Source: Thalassia testudinum (taxonomy: Eukaryota > Streptophyta > Magnoliopsida > Alismatales > Hydrocharitaceae). From it: a stretch of 64,000 bases of DNA. Where the stretch lies: positions 69,256,501 through 69,320,500 of the forward strand of contig JAZHRO010000003.1 in the NCBI GenBank assembly GCA_037157565.1, written 5' to 3'. A program made the translations under genes and the position numbers. Below are positions 8,671 through 19,361 of the stretch, in pieces. The notes beneath the pieces were generated by a model that saw only the letters and a list, made by a program, of their open reading frames with translations, was not told the origin of the DNA and did no database searches. Every line of letters begins with the position of its first letter. Within the stretch, counting starts at the first letter, position 1.

Positions 8671-11532
8671 TGATGAGAGCCTCATCATGAGCCTTAACTA
8701 GCTCATTTTGACCTAAGAAAGAGAATAAGAGCTCCTACATAACGTACAGAAGGACCTAATTCAAGGAATTAATGTTCTGAGAAGAAAACATGAAACAAAG
8801 GTTAAAACTGCAATTTTACCATTACAGTGCATAAATGGGATTTCTCAAAGGCAAAACATAGGTCAAATGGTCTGAATAAGATAAAAATTAGGTTGGTTCA
8901 GTCAGAAATGGGTTATTGTGAAATCCAAGAATTAAATGACATTCTGTAACCCTAAAACAGACCTACTTAATTCAACAAGGTTTTGGTCAGGATAAAAATC
9001 AACTAAATCCTCTAAAATTTATGGGAAAATATCCCCTAGGGTTTAGATCCTTCAATTTGGCCTTTGGAACCTATTTTGACCTAGATTGGGGTCCTAGCTC
9101 ATTATTTGACCTAATTTGGATTTTTGTGTAAAATATCCAATCAAACTTGGTCAAACCTAAAATCAAACTTCACCATTGGATTTTTTATATCCAAATTAGG
9201 TTTGTACCAAAATTTGGACCAAAGGAAAGGTCATCCTAACCTACTTTGCAAAATAATCCACCCAAGTACATTCTAGCCCCTATCTTTTGAACCATTGCAC
9301 AGACCCCCCTAACTTCCTCTCCACTCCTACAATCAGGTCCCTCCGCCATTAAAGCGGAGGAATCCTATTCCAGCAAGGAATGGAGGGGGTTACTCCCCAA
9401 TTCCTCATAGATCTCCTCCCAGATTTGGAAGGGAGATTCTCTGAGGAATTCCCTTCCATTTTAGAGTGGTCCCAATCTCTGATTCGCACCCAATCTCTCA
9501 TGCGAACGCACGAAAGATATGGGTCCCCAACGATTTCCATCTCTGACGAGGTCTCTTGTACTTGGAAGCTTGTCTTCCAAGCATAAGAGCCCTTGTCAGT
9601 GCCTACAAAAGGTCCACCATCTCCGACCACACCTATTTAACTCGACTTGGCTGGAGAAATACCCCCAATTTTGTCTCCTCTCCTCCGGCCAAGGGTCCAG
9701 CGAGCTCCGACGAGCTCTACTCCTCTTTCTCGTCACTCTACCACAATACCCTGCCAGAGCCGCCTTCACCACCTTCCTTCGCATCGTGCAACATCCGTGC
9801 ATGTGCCGCCAGCCCCGTCGTCATCGCCGCTCTCCCTCCACTGGACATCTTCTTCTCCGACGGTGGCAGGAACGGCCAGCTACCTCGTCTCTCCCTTCGT
9901 CCACTTAGCTAGGTCAAAACTACTCCCCTCTCTCCCCTCTTCATTTCCCCTCTTTTTATTTCCACTTTCAACCCCTCGACACCATAGACCACCTCCATCT
10001 TCTCCATCTCTGGCCACCCACCGGCGAGGCGCTTCCACCGCTCCACACCTCCACACGCCTCTCCAGATACCTCATCACCTCTGCCATCACCTACTGATCA
10101 CCTTCCACCCATCCACTGACCGCCAACACCTCCATAAATGACTTTCGACCTAACCCACATTCACGGCCACAGAGCGACCTAGGCACACACGCCTAGGCCG
10201 CCTCCGGCTAGCCACCCACCGTCTCACCTTCGCCTTGACACGGCGAAGCTTCTCATGTGCTCTAATGAGGCTGCAAGGTCACGTTAAGTGTATTTCAGAT
10301 CTGAGTCCCTTCCGCCATTGACGCTGAAGCAAGCTTGCTTGCAAGGTTGCCCTAGGTTACTACACTCCAGGCAAACAAGCCCAGGTGATGCGCGATGAGT
10401 GCGTGCACGTCTCCAGCCAAGTGAGTGGCTCTTTAAGGAGTCTTGCTTCCCCAATTAGGCAAGAACTTCCTACGGGCACGCAAGCAGAAGTGGGTGGGAC
10501 TTTAGTCCCACCTCGTAACCTCATGAGTGCGATGCGTCACTTAAATTGATTTTCTATTTTTATCTCTTCGCCTCCAGTACATAGGGTGAGGTCCCTCGCC
10601 TACGTACGCATTCCTCGTCCGCAACCTCTGCCCTGCGGATCTGGCTGACCGACCCAATTACCCCTCGCACTCCTCGCGCACTACACCACATCTGTGCACC
10701 TGGACCCAAGCGGGCCAAACCCGACCCAATTACCTGGCTTTGGGAGAGCATGCCTAAGAGAGAAATAGAGAGAGAAACATGGGGGAGGGTAGGGGATAGG
10801 TTTTGCTCTTCAATGTGTGCAGGGAAGAAGAAGGAAGAGGAAGGCGCTACGAAAGCTAAGGCAAGGTGAAGCTAAGCAGGGAAGGAAGGACTTAGCCATA
10901 GAAAGGAAGAAGAAGAAAGGAAGAAAGGAAAGAAGCATAAGAAAGAGAAAGCAAAGAGGGTGCAACAAATAAGAGAAGTCAGAAGAGAAGAAGGAAAGAC
11001 AAGGTATAAGAAGAAGACCGTGAGGAAGAAGAAGGAGAAAGGTACTGTACAAGAGAAGAAAGAGAAAGAAGAAAGGCAAGGCTAGAGTAATGAAAGGAGC
11101 TGCAAAGAAAAGACAAGGAAGAAGAAGCAAACGGCCAAAGTCAAAGAAGAATAGAAGAAAAAGAGCTAAGGAAAGAGGAAAGTCAGAGAAAGAAAGAAAG
11201 AAGAACAAAGAAGAGAAAGCAGAAAGGAGAAGGAAATAAGAGCTAAAAGAAACATATCTTTTTAAGATGTGTGATTATAGAATCAGACGTCCAATTCTAT
11301 TTTTTTGCTACATTGCAATTCATAGACTTATGCATGATATCCGAATTAGATTTTGAATAAGTTTAAGTGTTCAATTACATTAGTTGAGATTAGTGAATAA
11401 ATTCCATTTGCTCCCTGTGTTCGACCTCGGATACTTAGGTTTTCGAGTAATAAATTCTCATTTGTTTTCGAGGCGATTTCATCTATACTACAACGTACAT
11501 CTTTTAAAACCACGATCTTGCCTTCGTCAACA
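8671..11532 (+). repeat. 5' LTR of element B (2,862 bp)
   Basis: Starts TGATGAGAGCCTCATCA, a perfect 7-bp inverted repeat around AGC, and ends CGTCAACA. It aligns along its whole length with 42004-44826. The TATA position of the 3' LTR is TACAAAAG here (9604-9611), a mutated box. A purine-rich stretch fills 10826-11240. ORFs within (9349-11208) follow base composition and are not conserved as proteins between the two LTRs. Confidence 0.9.
10826..11240 (+). repeat. Purine-rich (GA) tract in the B 5' LTR
   Basis: About 400 bases made mostly of A and G in irregular GAAGAAAG-type runs, with scattered pyrimidines. The matching tract in the 3' LTR is at 44135-44550. The opposite strand yields meaningless Phe/Leu/Ser-rich ORFs. 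Confidence 0.75.
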
Positions 11533-11552
11533 TTTTGGCGCTGTTAGCGGGG
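11533..11552 (+). other. Primer-binding site, tRNA-Asp type (element B)
   Basis: TTTTGGCGCTGTTAGCGGGG follows the LTR directly and matches the complement of the tRNA-Asp 3' end with two mismatches. Confidence 0.8.
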
Positions 11553-11642
11553 AGCAACGTGCAATTTATCACTAATCTCTACATTATTTTTTCTTATATT
11601 TGAGCACTAACTTGCCCTATTTGTTTTGTTATGATCTTGCAG

Positions 11643-11689
11643 GTATTTCACAAGAAGATCTCCCGCGCAAGTCAACCACTCCAGGGCAG
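11643..11689 (+). other. Putative leader exon of element B (47 nt)
   Basis: Preceded by CTTGCAG and followed by GTAATC. Position and size match leader exons inferred in A and C, though the donor is weaker. Confidence 0.35.
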
Positions 11690-12614
11690 GTAATCTCTCT
11701 TCTTCCCTAAATCCATCTCCTAATTTTTGAAAGATAAAAGGAATCATCCAAAGTGGGAATCAATTGCCTTCTTTCTAGAGTAATTACCATATTTAAGGCA
11801 AAGCTTTCCTGATTTTGCGAAAATTTTTCAAATCTAATTGAAGTAGAGGCAATTTTTTTTAGAGATCCTATCCCACAAAATTCTTGTGCCTAATAGAAAT
11901 CACGCTTAATCTCCGTGGACAACACACTTCTTATTTTGAAGTCCAAAGAGAACTTTGTTGTGAAAAGAAAAGAGGATTGGAAATAGAACCAAATTAGGGT
12001 TTTAACAGTAGCGTTGTTGGAGTGCTAGTCACACAGGCCTTTTTAAAAGGAAATAAACCCTCCCACTTCAGTGTGCTACCCAAGCCCTTGATTGAAGAGA
12101 TCTAAACAAGAAAAACCCTAAAAATTGAGCTCTAAAATCACTTGAATCTTAAAATCTTAGACCTAATAAATTGGGAGTCAAATCAGGGTGATCTCTAGGT
12201 CTTGACCTAGAATTATTCTACCATCTTTAGGGTAGGTAGGTGAAGTTGATCCTTTGGGTCAATCAACCTCCAAATTAGGTCACAACATCAAAACATCTAA
12301 AGTTTAAGTGAAAACCCTAAAGTACCTTTGATCTTAAAAGTGGTAGACTTAAGAGGTCAAGGCCCCCATTCTGGTCTACCTGGAATCTCAGTGACAAGAA
12401 AGGTTGGGTGGGGGAAACGCTGTAACCCATGGGGACGCTCTACCATGTAGGGGTCTTTGCAGGACTCTCCCGCTCTGGATGCCCAGGTAATTCTCAGGTG
12501 GACGACCTTCCAATCCAGGGGTATCATCCGCCCCGAACCTCCATAGTCATCCAACATCATTGGGTGCCTCGAATGGGTCAAAAACACCTCCAGTCCCTCA
12601 TCTTTTCTCTTTAG
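11690..12614 (+). other. Putative leader intron of element B
   Basis: Runs from GTAATC to TTTTCTCTTTAG, a pyrimidine-rich acceptor 88 bases before the first ATG of the downstream ORF. The content is noncoding. The acceptor choice is uncertain. Confidence 0.35.
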
Positions 12615-12701
12615 AGCACACACATACATTGGGACTCTTTATTCAGATTTATTCGCTTCATAACATGATTCTACATCTTGATTCCTCCACCTAATCCAAA
12701 T

Positions 12702-12971
12702 ATGTTGCCGAACCACTTAGGACTACCATTCAAGAAACCTGAATCCCGGAGATCCATGAGAGATAGGATGATTGAGGATGCCCTGAAATTCTATGAAAAA
12801 GAAGACAAAACCTCAACACCAGTAGAAAACATTCAGGTTGATGACCCAACAACCACAACCTTCATCATAACCTGTGCCCAAGTACTATTGGCAGAAGCCA
12901 CAAAAGGATCAACTCGAGACATTCTCATCACAGGATACATAGAGATAGAAAAATTACACAATTTGGAATAA
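12702..12971 (+). pseudogene. Unknown ORF of element B, N-terminal part
   Basis: Begins MLPNHLGLPFKKPESRRSMR and runs 89 codons to a TAA at 12969-12971. It is basic near the start and otherwise mixed, with no motif I recognise. The start follows the putative leader intron. Downstream sequence in the same frame is interrupted again within 50 codons. It may be the 5' part of the acidic frame at 13353-14596. Confidence 0.4.
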
Positions 12972-13352
12972 CTTCACTGCATGAAAAATCCTAGACTATG
13001 AGAACAACACCAAGATGATCTTGAAAAATGGGAAGAGATAATGAGGTTATAAAAGGATTATCGACCAGAAATACCCGTATATGCCACAAACAGAGGATGA
13101 ACCATCTTGGAACAATATTGAGGATTAATCTAATTTCCCAGATCTCGGTCTTGAGGCACAAAGTGGTTGTGAATTCCCAACCCAGATAGAATACATGTCT
13201 GATATTGAATTAGGTTGGGAAATTGTAGGAGAACACAATGTTGAGCAACCCTAGACCATGAATCACCCAGCTTAGAAATCCAAAACTCCTGCAATGATGA
13301 GAGTAGAATTAAACAGCTTGAGGGTGTAAATTCCGCCCCTTATTCTGATAAG

Positions 13353-14596
13353 GTGACCCTCGAAGGTAATTTGGACCTAGATCCTAGTGATTTAACCTAC
13401 ATCCCAAGCCTAGAATCTAGATCTGAAACCTATTGGGAAGAATACGAGACTCCATATGAAGAAAATCAAACTTCTAATGAAGAATATGATTTTGGGACTC
13501 TATTTGATGAATATCCTTGCCAACATCTTGAAAGAGACAAATTGATTTTTCGGAAGTCATGCTAATCTATGATACAGAAACCAAGGAGTTGGTCGAGTGG
13601 GGTTTCAATTGGATCTGTCGTACCAACTTGGAACTGGAGCCTAGTAAGAACACCTTTTTAAGCTCAGAATAGACATCTAGGCTAGACCCCAGTCAGGCTG
13701 CTGAATCTACATCATATGATTTATTCTATGGTGGAACTCACAATCTTGAATCTCATTCAAATTTCGATTTTCGCAACCTCTTCGACGATTTCGAATCTAA
13801 CTACAACATCGGAGAAAATCTGCTTCCTGATTATAACAAGCCAATCTACGACCTCAACTCACATGACTCATTCTCTGACTCCGATTCTGAGGTCCCGATT
13901 CCCAAGATCACTGATTTCAATTCAGGTTCCAATGACACAGAATCATTTCTTTTCGATCCTCAGGAACGAAAACCAGAAAATGTCGAGAGTGATTGCAACC
14001 CAGAATATGAATCTTTTCTCAATTCAGATTTCCCGCATCCTATAGACACTCTCCAGGCATTCATTTTTTATTTTGAAAGTTACTATGTGGACTCTCTACA
14101 TGAGACCACCTGTCATTCCTTTCTAGAAGAGCCCTCATACACAATCCTCATAGAAGCCACCTCTTCCACTCATACAAAACCGATCAAAACCCGTTCTCAA
14201 CCCCGACCCGCAACCGGACTCAATTTCTATTCTGATTCACCTCTCACTGAGCCGTTTGCAAATGATTCAGCTCCACATCTATACCCGACATCGGACATCG
14301 ATCAAACTAGAAATCGTGATCCATCATTCTCTAATCACCCCTGTAAATCTTCCACACCATTCACTAATCATTTTTCAAATCCCTACTCTAACCAGGCTGA
14401 TTCGACTCAGCCTAAACCCAAGTTTATAGTTCCACATCCATCAGAGCTTCATTGCATATGGTGGGTTCCGCATCTATTAATCTACATCTATCAACCCACT
14501 AGATTAATAGGGTTTGGGCTGCAACATCAGCCCTCTGATCTTAACAAGCACCTGGTTGGACCAACCAGGCTCTTAATCAAGGTGTTTATTTTATGA
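13353..14596 (+). pseudogene. Unknown acidic ORF of element B, frameshifted
   Basis: An acidic, Ser/Asp/Glu/Tyr-rich frame starts near 13353 (SDLTYIPSLESRSETYWEEY), shifts frame near 13545, and continues in another frame to the stop at 14594-14596 with a TAG at about 13668. Recognisable stretches include NFDFRNLFDDFESNYNIGEN and HDSFSDSDSEVPIPK. There is no zinc knuckle or enzyme motif. Like the ORF of element A it is acidic and lies between leader and the internal polypurine motif, so the two could be equivalents, but I see no clear alignment. Function unknown. Confidence 0.45.
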
Positions 14597-14890
14597 AATT
14601 TCGCTGATTTGACCACTCCCTCTCCATCCCATTTTCCACTCGGCTAAAGGCGTTGAATTTAGCGCTTAACAGAGGCAACCCGTTATTCCAAAAATAGAGA
14701 TCCGTCTGATTATCCATCTGTACTCCATGTCTATTGCACGTTGAGTTCAGCATTAGACAGTCGATCCCACCTCTGGTACATGTACTAGAGCTTGAAATCA
14801 TCTGCATCAGTCACTTCTTGACCCATTCACCCACTGATGTATCCTGTTCTAAGACCCTGAACCCAACACTGTTTCACACCTTCCGTTTAC

Positions 14891-14927
14891 AATGAGGACA
14901 TTGCAAAACTTAGGCATGGGGGGATGG
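14891..14927 (+). promoter_or_regulatory. Internal polypurine-tract motif of element B
   Basis: AATGAGGACATT, ten bases, then TAGGCATGGGGGGATGG. Matches the module in A (811-848) and C (53670-53706). Confidence 0.6.
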
Positions 14928-15649
14928 TAAAGTGCATACATACAAAGCCAATAAAAGTCAGAAGGATTCTCACAAGAAAAATTCACATATGTCAAAAACA
15001 TTATGAAAAAGAGCAAAAAATGGAGGAGGGAGGAAATTTTGTAAGCCATATTAATCATGAGGAGGAGAAAAAGAGCAAAAAGACAAAAAGGGGCACAAAA
15101 TGAAAAAGAAAAAGAGATAGTCATTAGTAAGAGATTAGGGGATTAACTAAAGTTCTAGACCACATCAAGAAAAAAGAGAAAAATGAGAAAAAAGTGCTAA
15201 GGAGACACAAAAAGAGATTAGTAGGAACGCTGACTTTAGGCCTTTTGGGCTAGACTATTAGGCTTAAAAATTCAAGTATCCACTAAAATCTGGATAATCC
15301 CCAAGAGGTTAGGGAAAATATGAAGCTTAAGTAGTAGGTCTAAAGCTTAGGGAGTATTCGGCCTTATTAACTGACCTTCGATTTGCGAGACTCAGTAACC
15401 TAAGCACCCCAATCCACACATAGTCTAGTTCAGTGCGTATAACTATCAAAATCACGTAGAAGCATTTTTAATGTTCTGAAAAAAAGTTGCCTAGATTAGG
15501 AGCGGCCGATCAACACAAGTTGCTTTGGACGAGTTCTCGCCATGGAGAGGTAGGAAATTCCCCTCGAAGATACGTAACAACATATCGTCTCCTCAGTGCT
15601 TGTCTCTTAGGATATTTAAATATCCTATCGGGGGCATGTAAGCACTCTG
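14928..15649 (+). other. 3' noncoding region of element B, part 1
   Basis: No supported coding sequence. Purine-rich runs with AAAAAG, then sequence leading to the Copia-2 insertion at 15650. The remainder of this region is at 41404-42003. Confidence 0.7.
15645..15649. repeat. TSD of Copia-2, left copy (CTCTG)
   Basis: CTCTG precedes the LTR end TGCAGGATCTG. The right partner after CCAACA at 41398 is CTTTG, one substitution. Confidence 0.75.
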
Positions 15650-16201
15650 TGCAGGATCTGTAAATCACAAGCACACTATAAGGGGGGGATGAATAGTGTG
15701 GGAAATAAAAATTGCAAGACAAAACAAATAACAAAAACAAAGGCACAAGATATATAGTCGTTCCTCTCACCTGGGTACTCCAGTACCTAAGTCTCCTGAC
15801 TTAGGATTTTTAACCCGATTCCCTCAACTCAGAGGGAATCAATTTACTAATACCAGAGGTAATTAACGGGTTACCTCAACCCAATTACAAGATATGAAAA
15901 AAAGATAAAGATACAAGTGTAAGCAAAATGTAAATAGAAGTTACAACTATTTCCTAAGTCTCCAACAAGAGTATATCTTATAACAAGTATAACCAAATCT
16001 AACAAGAAAAACTAAGGTGTAAAACAAACGATTGAATACAGAAAAATACGATCGCCTTTGATGATTTATTGCAAATGGTGAGAGGCCTTGAAAGATATGC
16101 AACAAAACAAACTCTTTTTCAGCTTAAAAATTGAGAATTGAAGGTGTAGGCAAGAGTATGATTCTTTTTAGAGATATCTGTAAAACAACACTCAAAGAGT
16201 G

Positions 16202-16209
16202 CTTATATA
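16202..16209 (-). promoter_or_regulatory. TATA box in Copia-2 3' LTR
   Basis: TATATAAG on the minus strand, with the partner in the 5' LTR at 27567-27574 in the same context. Confidence 0.55.
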
Positions 16210-16315
16210 AGCCACTGATCACCTATCCCACGAATTCTAGCCGTTACGGGTATTTTAAGAACATTAGAAATATGATTAATTGCAAACTAGCCATTCAGAC
16301 TGGTCACAATGGTTA

Positions 16316-16625
16316 GTTGGTACTGGTACTGAACTCTTGGTACCGGTACTAACTACATACAATCAGTATAGCCAAATCATTGGGTACCGGTACTCATTGT
16401 GAATGTCGGTACTTGTGACACACAGTCTGGGTCCTGTAACCTAGATGTACTGATACTCATGATGAGTATTGGTACTTGTAACAAACAGACTTGGGTCCTG
16501 TGCCCTACATGTACCGGTACTCATGATGAGTACCTGTACTTGTAAGGTCCAGGCAAAAACCCAGTTCACAAACTGTGACCACTTAATACCGGTACTCATG
16601 ATGAGTACCAGTACTTGATGTTCAC
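16316..16625. promoter_or_regulatory. Palindrome array in the Copia-2 3' LTR
   Basis: Repeated GGTACCGGTACT variants and GTACTCAT-G-ATGAGTAC inverted repeats, upstream of the TATA box in transcriptional direction. The 5' LTR has the same array with one unit fewer (27680-27900). Role as enhancer or protein-binding site is inferred. Confidence 0.65.
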
Positions 16626-17013
16626 AGTTTGGAACTTAAGTCCAAACCTGTGCCGAGCAAGTACCAAAGATCATTAGTGTAAATCAATTAGAGAAATCCA
16701 ATCTACTCTAGGCGACTTTGTTTTGAAAGAGTTGATTTTAAGTTAAGAACCGAGTAAATGAATGATATTCTGAATCCTAGTTATCTCTACTTTGATTTTA
16801 ACACCTAGATTATATTTTACTTGTTTGGAGACATACAAAAATTCTAAGATACAATAAAAACTAAAGTCTTCAAAACTTCTTCCTTCATGTGCAATCTTTT
16901 TGCTTGCATCCACAGATTCTTTTGACCTGTAATTACTTCATAAACATATTGGAATTTAAAATGGTTTTGTTAACATCAAAACACAGAAGAGAGATGGAAC
17001 TAGGGCCCAATAA

Positions 17014-17031
17014 TCTCCCCCTTTTTGATGT
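17014..17031 (-). other. Polypurine tract of Copia-2
   Basis: Reverse complement of ATCTCCCCCTTTTTGATG next to the 3' LTR. More CTCCCCCT runs follow at about 17110 and 17178, as expected for the repeated polypurine runs of Sireviruses. Confidence 0.75.
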
Positions 17032-17383
17032 TGACAAAACAAATAAGATACTCATATTAAAAATAAACAGACTTAATAAGAGAAGAATAAAAAACTCCAC
17101 AAGAGAGTAAAAAATCTCCCCCTCAAACTAAGCTCTCCCTATTTTAGATATGAAGTATCCATTCATTCATTTCATTTCTCCCCCTTTTTGTCAAGCAAGC
17201 AAAAAAAATGAGCAAGCATTATAAATCATGACATTATCAAACAAACTCATATTATCAAACAAAGCATTAACTTTCATAACATGATAAAGTTCATGACACA
17301 AAAGAAATATTAAGAGCCATAGAATTTTAACAATCTTAAGAGTCATACAAGCAACAACAAGCTTACATACTTAAAAAACTAAA

Positions 17384-18773
17384 CTAATTTCTACGACGTT
17401 TTCTAATAAGTAGTTGTTCATCCTCATCATCGTCGTCATCATTGTCATTGTCATCATCATCGTTATTGTCATCATTATCATCATCATCGTTGCCATCGTC
17501 ATCATCATCATCGTCTTCTTCATATGAAAAATTTTCTTCATCTTCCGTGTCTTCTTCTTCCTCATCTTCATGGATAATAGGTTCTTTTTCTACTACAAAA
17601 GATGGATCTTGAAAGTGCTTCTGTCCTCTTTCACTGTATTCCAGAGGTGCTTTTGGTTGAGTCCGCTTTCCTTGTTTGGTTTGTTGAGTGGAAGATGCAA
17701 CATAGGAAGACTTAAAAGACATAGAAAGATCATGAAATTTGCATTCCATGTAACGGAAGGTAAAATTCAGATTGGTTAAATTTTGGCCAATGTAATTGAA
17801 AGTGTTGATCATATAGGGTTCGGTGCTAAACTCATGAGATAGGTTCCTTCAAGGAATTTCAGCTTCCAGAAAGGGATAGGTAATGGGGACAAAAGCCGAA
17901 GATGATTCAAGAGGTGGATGAGAAGAACATTGAGCATTTGGATCAACTTCATCTTCATCATCACTAGTAGATTCCTCTCTAGCGGGTTTCACTCCCATTT
18001 TCCAGAGAGTGGTCCATTTGAAATAGACCACTTTTCTAAGAGGAGTGAAATTAGAAAGGTCAATTTTATTTTTATGAAATATGTGAGACACTAAGATATC
18101 CAAGGGTAAAGCCGATGCACGGTAATGAGGTCTAAGAAAGCGAATGAAAACCATGTTCCAGTTGACCAGAAATCCTGTAATGAAAGCATAAATTAAGGGT
18201 AAAATGTCAATGGGAATTTTGTGAAAACCCAATTTTTTAGCCCTTAAATTCCATGCTAAGATACAAAAGAACACAAGCAAAAAGAGTCATGTTGGGGGCA
18301 ACCAATGCTTTGCCATGGCAATTAGGAAGCAATAGAGTTTCATGAATTTTGTGAGTAGGAAATTGCTCCTTAAGTTAGTTAAAAGGATGACTTTCATTAG
18401 GGTATTGCGTGATGGTTGATAAAAATTTAGGAGTAATGGTGATTTTTTGACCAAAAACTTTGGATGTTAAGACTAGATGACCTCGATTTTCTTGTTCTTG
18501 GAGATTAGCAAAAAATAGACAATTAATGTCAGGGTAAACTCCAGGAACATTAGCAAAAAATTCCTCATCAAAGAAATGCATAAAATGCTATTTGGAAAGA
18601 TAGGTAGTAAACTCATAGATTTGAAGAGAAAAATATTTCTACTCAATAGGCCTACAGTGATGAAGTTTTAGGCCTTTATATCAATCAAATTTTGATTTAG
18701 CATCCTCATTGATGCAAAACTTGTGGAATGCATCTTGAAGTGCTTTTCCCTTACTTTTAGATTTTGGTGCCAT
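17384..18773 (-). pseudogene. Copia-2 third ORF (envelope-like position) with Asp-rich tail
   Basis: Starts with ATG at 18773 (MAPKSKSKGKA) and ends at 17384, with several stops and at least two frame changes. Readable parts: HKFCINEDAKSKFD, then FFANVPGVYPDINCLFFANL and VFGQKITITPKFLSTITQYP, a middle part with DLSNFTPLRKVVYFKWTTLW, and a C-terminal half with a short helical region followed by about 45 residues nearly all Asp/Glu/Asn, closing with IRKRRRN. The Asp tract is encoded by a trinucleotide-rich stretch (17419-17520). I see no clear transmembrane segment or signal peptide, so an envelope function is doubtful. Family resemblance is to plant proteins found after pol in Sireviruses (from memory). 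Confidence 0.6.
17419..17520. repeat. CAT/CGT-type trinucleotide-rich tract
   Basis: Imperfect repeats of TCATCATCG and TCATTG; on the minus strand they encode the Asp-rich tail of the third ORF. Confidence 0.75.
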
Positions 18774-18857
18774 CTGAAAACATACAACAACAAGAAATAG
18801 AAATACAATTAGAGACAAAGATCATGTGTTCAAGTAACAAAACATTCAAGCCTGCAT

Positions 18858-19010
18858 GTACCGGTACTGGTGATTGGTATCGGTACTGGTTGGTTTCTAT
18901 CCCAACCAGAAATTCGAGCCAGTACCGATACTCACAATCAGTACTGGTACCTGTTCCCTAAAGCAAAGCACTATTGTGCCAAGCTAGTACCGGTACCATC
19001 TGGTACCCAA
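18858..19010. promoter_or_regulatory. Palindrome cluster upstream of Copia-2 ORF3
   Basis: Variants of GTACCGGTAC and TATCGGTACTGG lie just upstream of the third ORF, matching 6029-6198 in Copia-1 and related to the LTR array. No coding potential. Confidence 0.6.
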
Positions 19011-19239
19011 TGAAAACATATTGCAGCAGCAGAAATGACATCAAGAAAGAAAAAAAATGATATAGAACGACTCAAGGAAACAAGATTTGATGAGAAGAGA
19101 AGAATGTACCTAGGGTATGAAGATTGGAGATGATTCTTCTTCTTCTTGGCAAGGGCTTGGAGAGACGTGTGGTGGAACTAGGGTTTGGTTGTGAAGAAAT
19201 GAGGCAAGTGTTTTCACTTGACCTCTTTTATATGGGATG

Positions 19240-19271
19240 GGTCATGTGCTTGTCACATGAGCACTTAAGTG
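19240..19271. promoter_or_regulatory. Hairpin and palindrome in Copia-2 spacer
   Basis: GGTCATGTG / CACATGAGC (one mismatch to the perfect arm in Copia-1) followed by CACTTAAGTG. Confidence 0.5.
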
Positions 19272-19356
19272 GTTGAGAGAAAAAAAGTTGACAACTTAGG
19301 TGTTGATGAAATAATGTAGTCAACAACCTAAGTTAAGCAACCAAATTGCAAACAAC

Positions 19357-19361
19357 ATCCT
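19357..19361. repeat. TSD of the solo LTR, left copy (ATCCT)
   Basis: ATCCT before TGTAACAACC; the right partner is ACCCT at 22291-22295. Copia-1 has an uninterrupted version of this site near 6550-6560. Confidence 0.65.

Larger units (their letters stand above)
15650..17012 (-). repeat. 3' LTR of Copia-2 (1,363 bp)
   Basis: Starts TGCAGGATCTG and ends GGGCCCAATA on the plus strand; the expected CA end has become TA. It matches the split 5' LTR (27015-28218 plus 41323-41398, 1,280 bp). The extra length comes from one more copy of a palindrome-bearing repeat of about 65 bp near 16425-16490. The unbroken GTAATTACTTCATAAAC near 16930 shows the empty target of the tandem array. Confidence 0.9.

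Noticed and set aside
9349..11208. ORFs including a Pro/Ser/His-rich frame and a Phe/Leu-rich frame
   Set aside because: Inside the B LTR. The Phe/Leu frame is the reverse of the GA tract. The 3' LTR has shifted or broken versions.
17384..17571. Met-rich and Asp-rich frames as independent small proteins
   Set aside because: The Met-rich frame is another reading of the trinucleotide tract; only the Asp-rich frame fits the end of the third Copia ORF.
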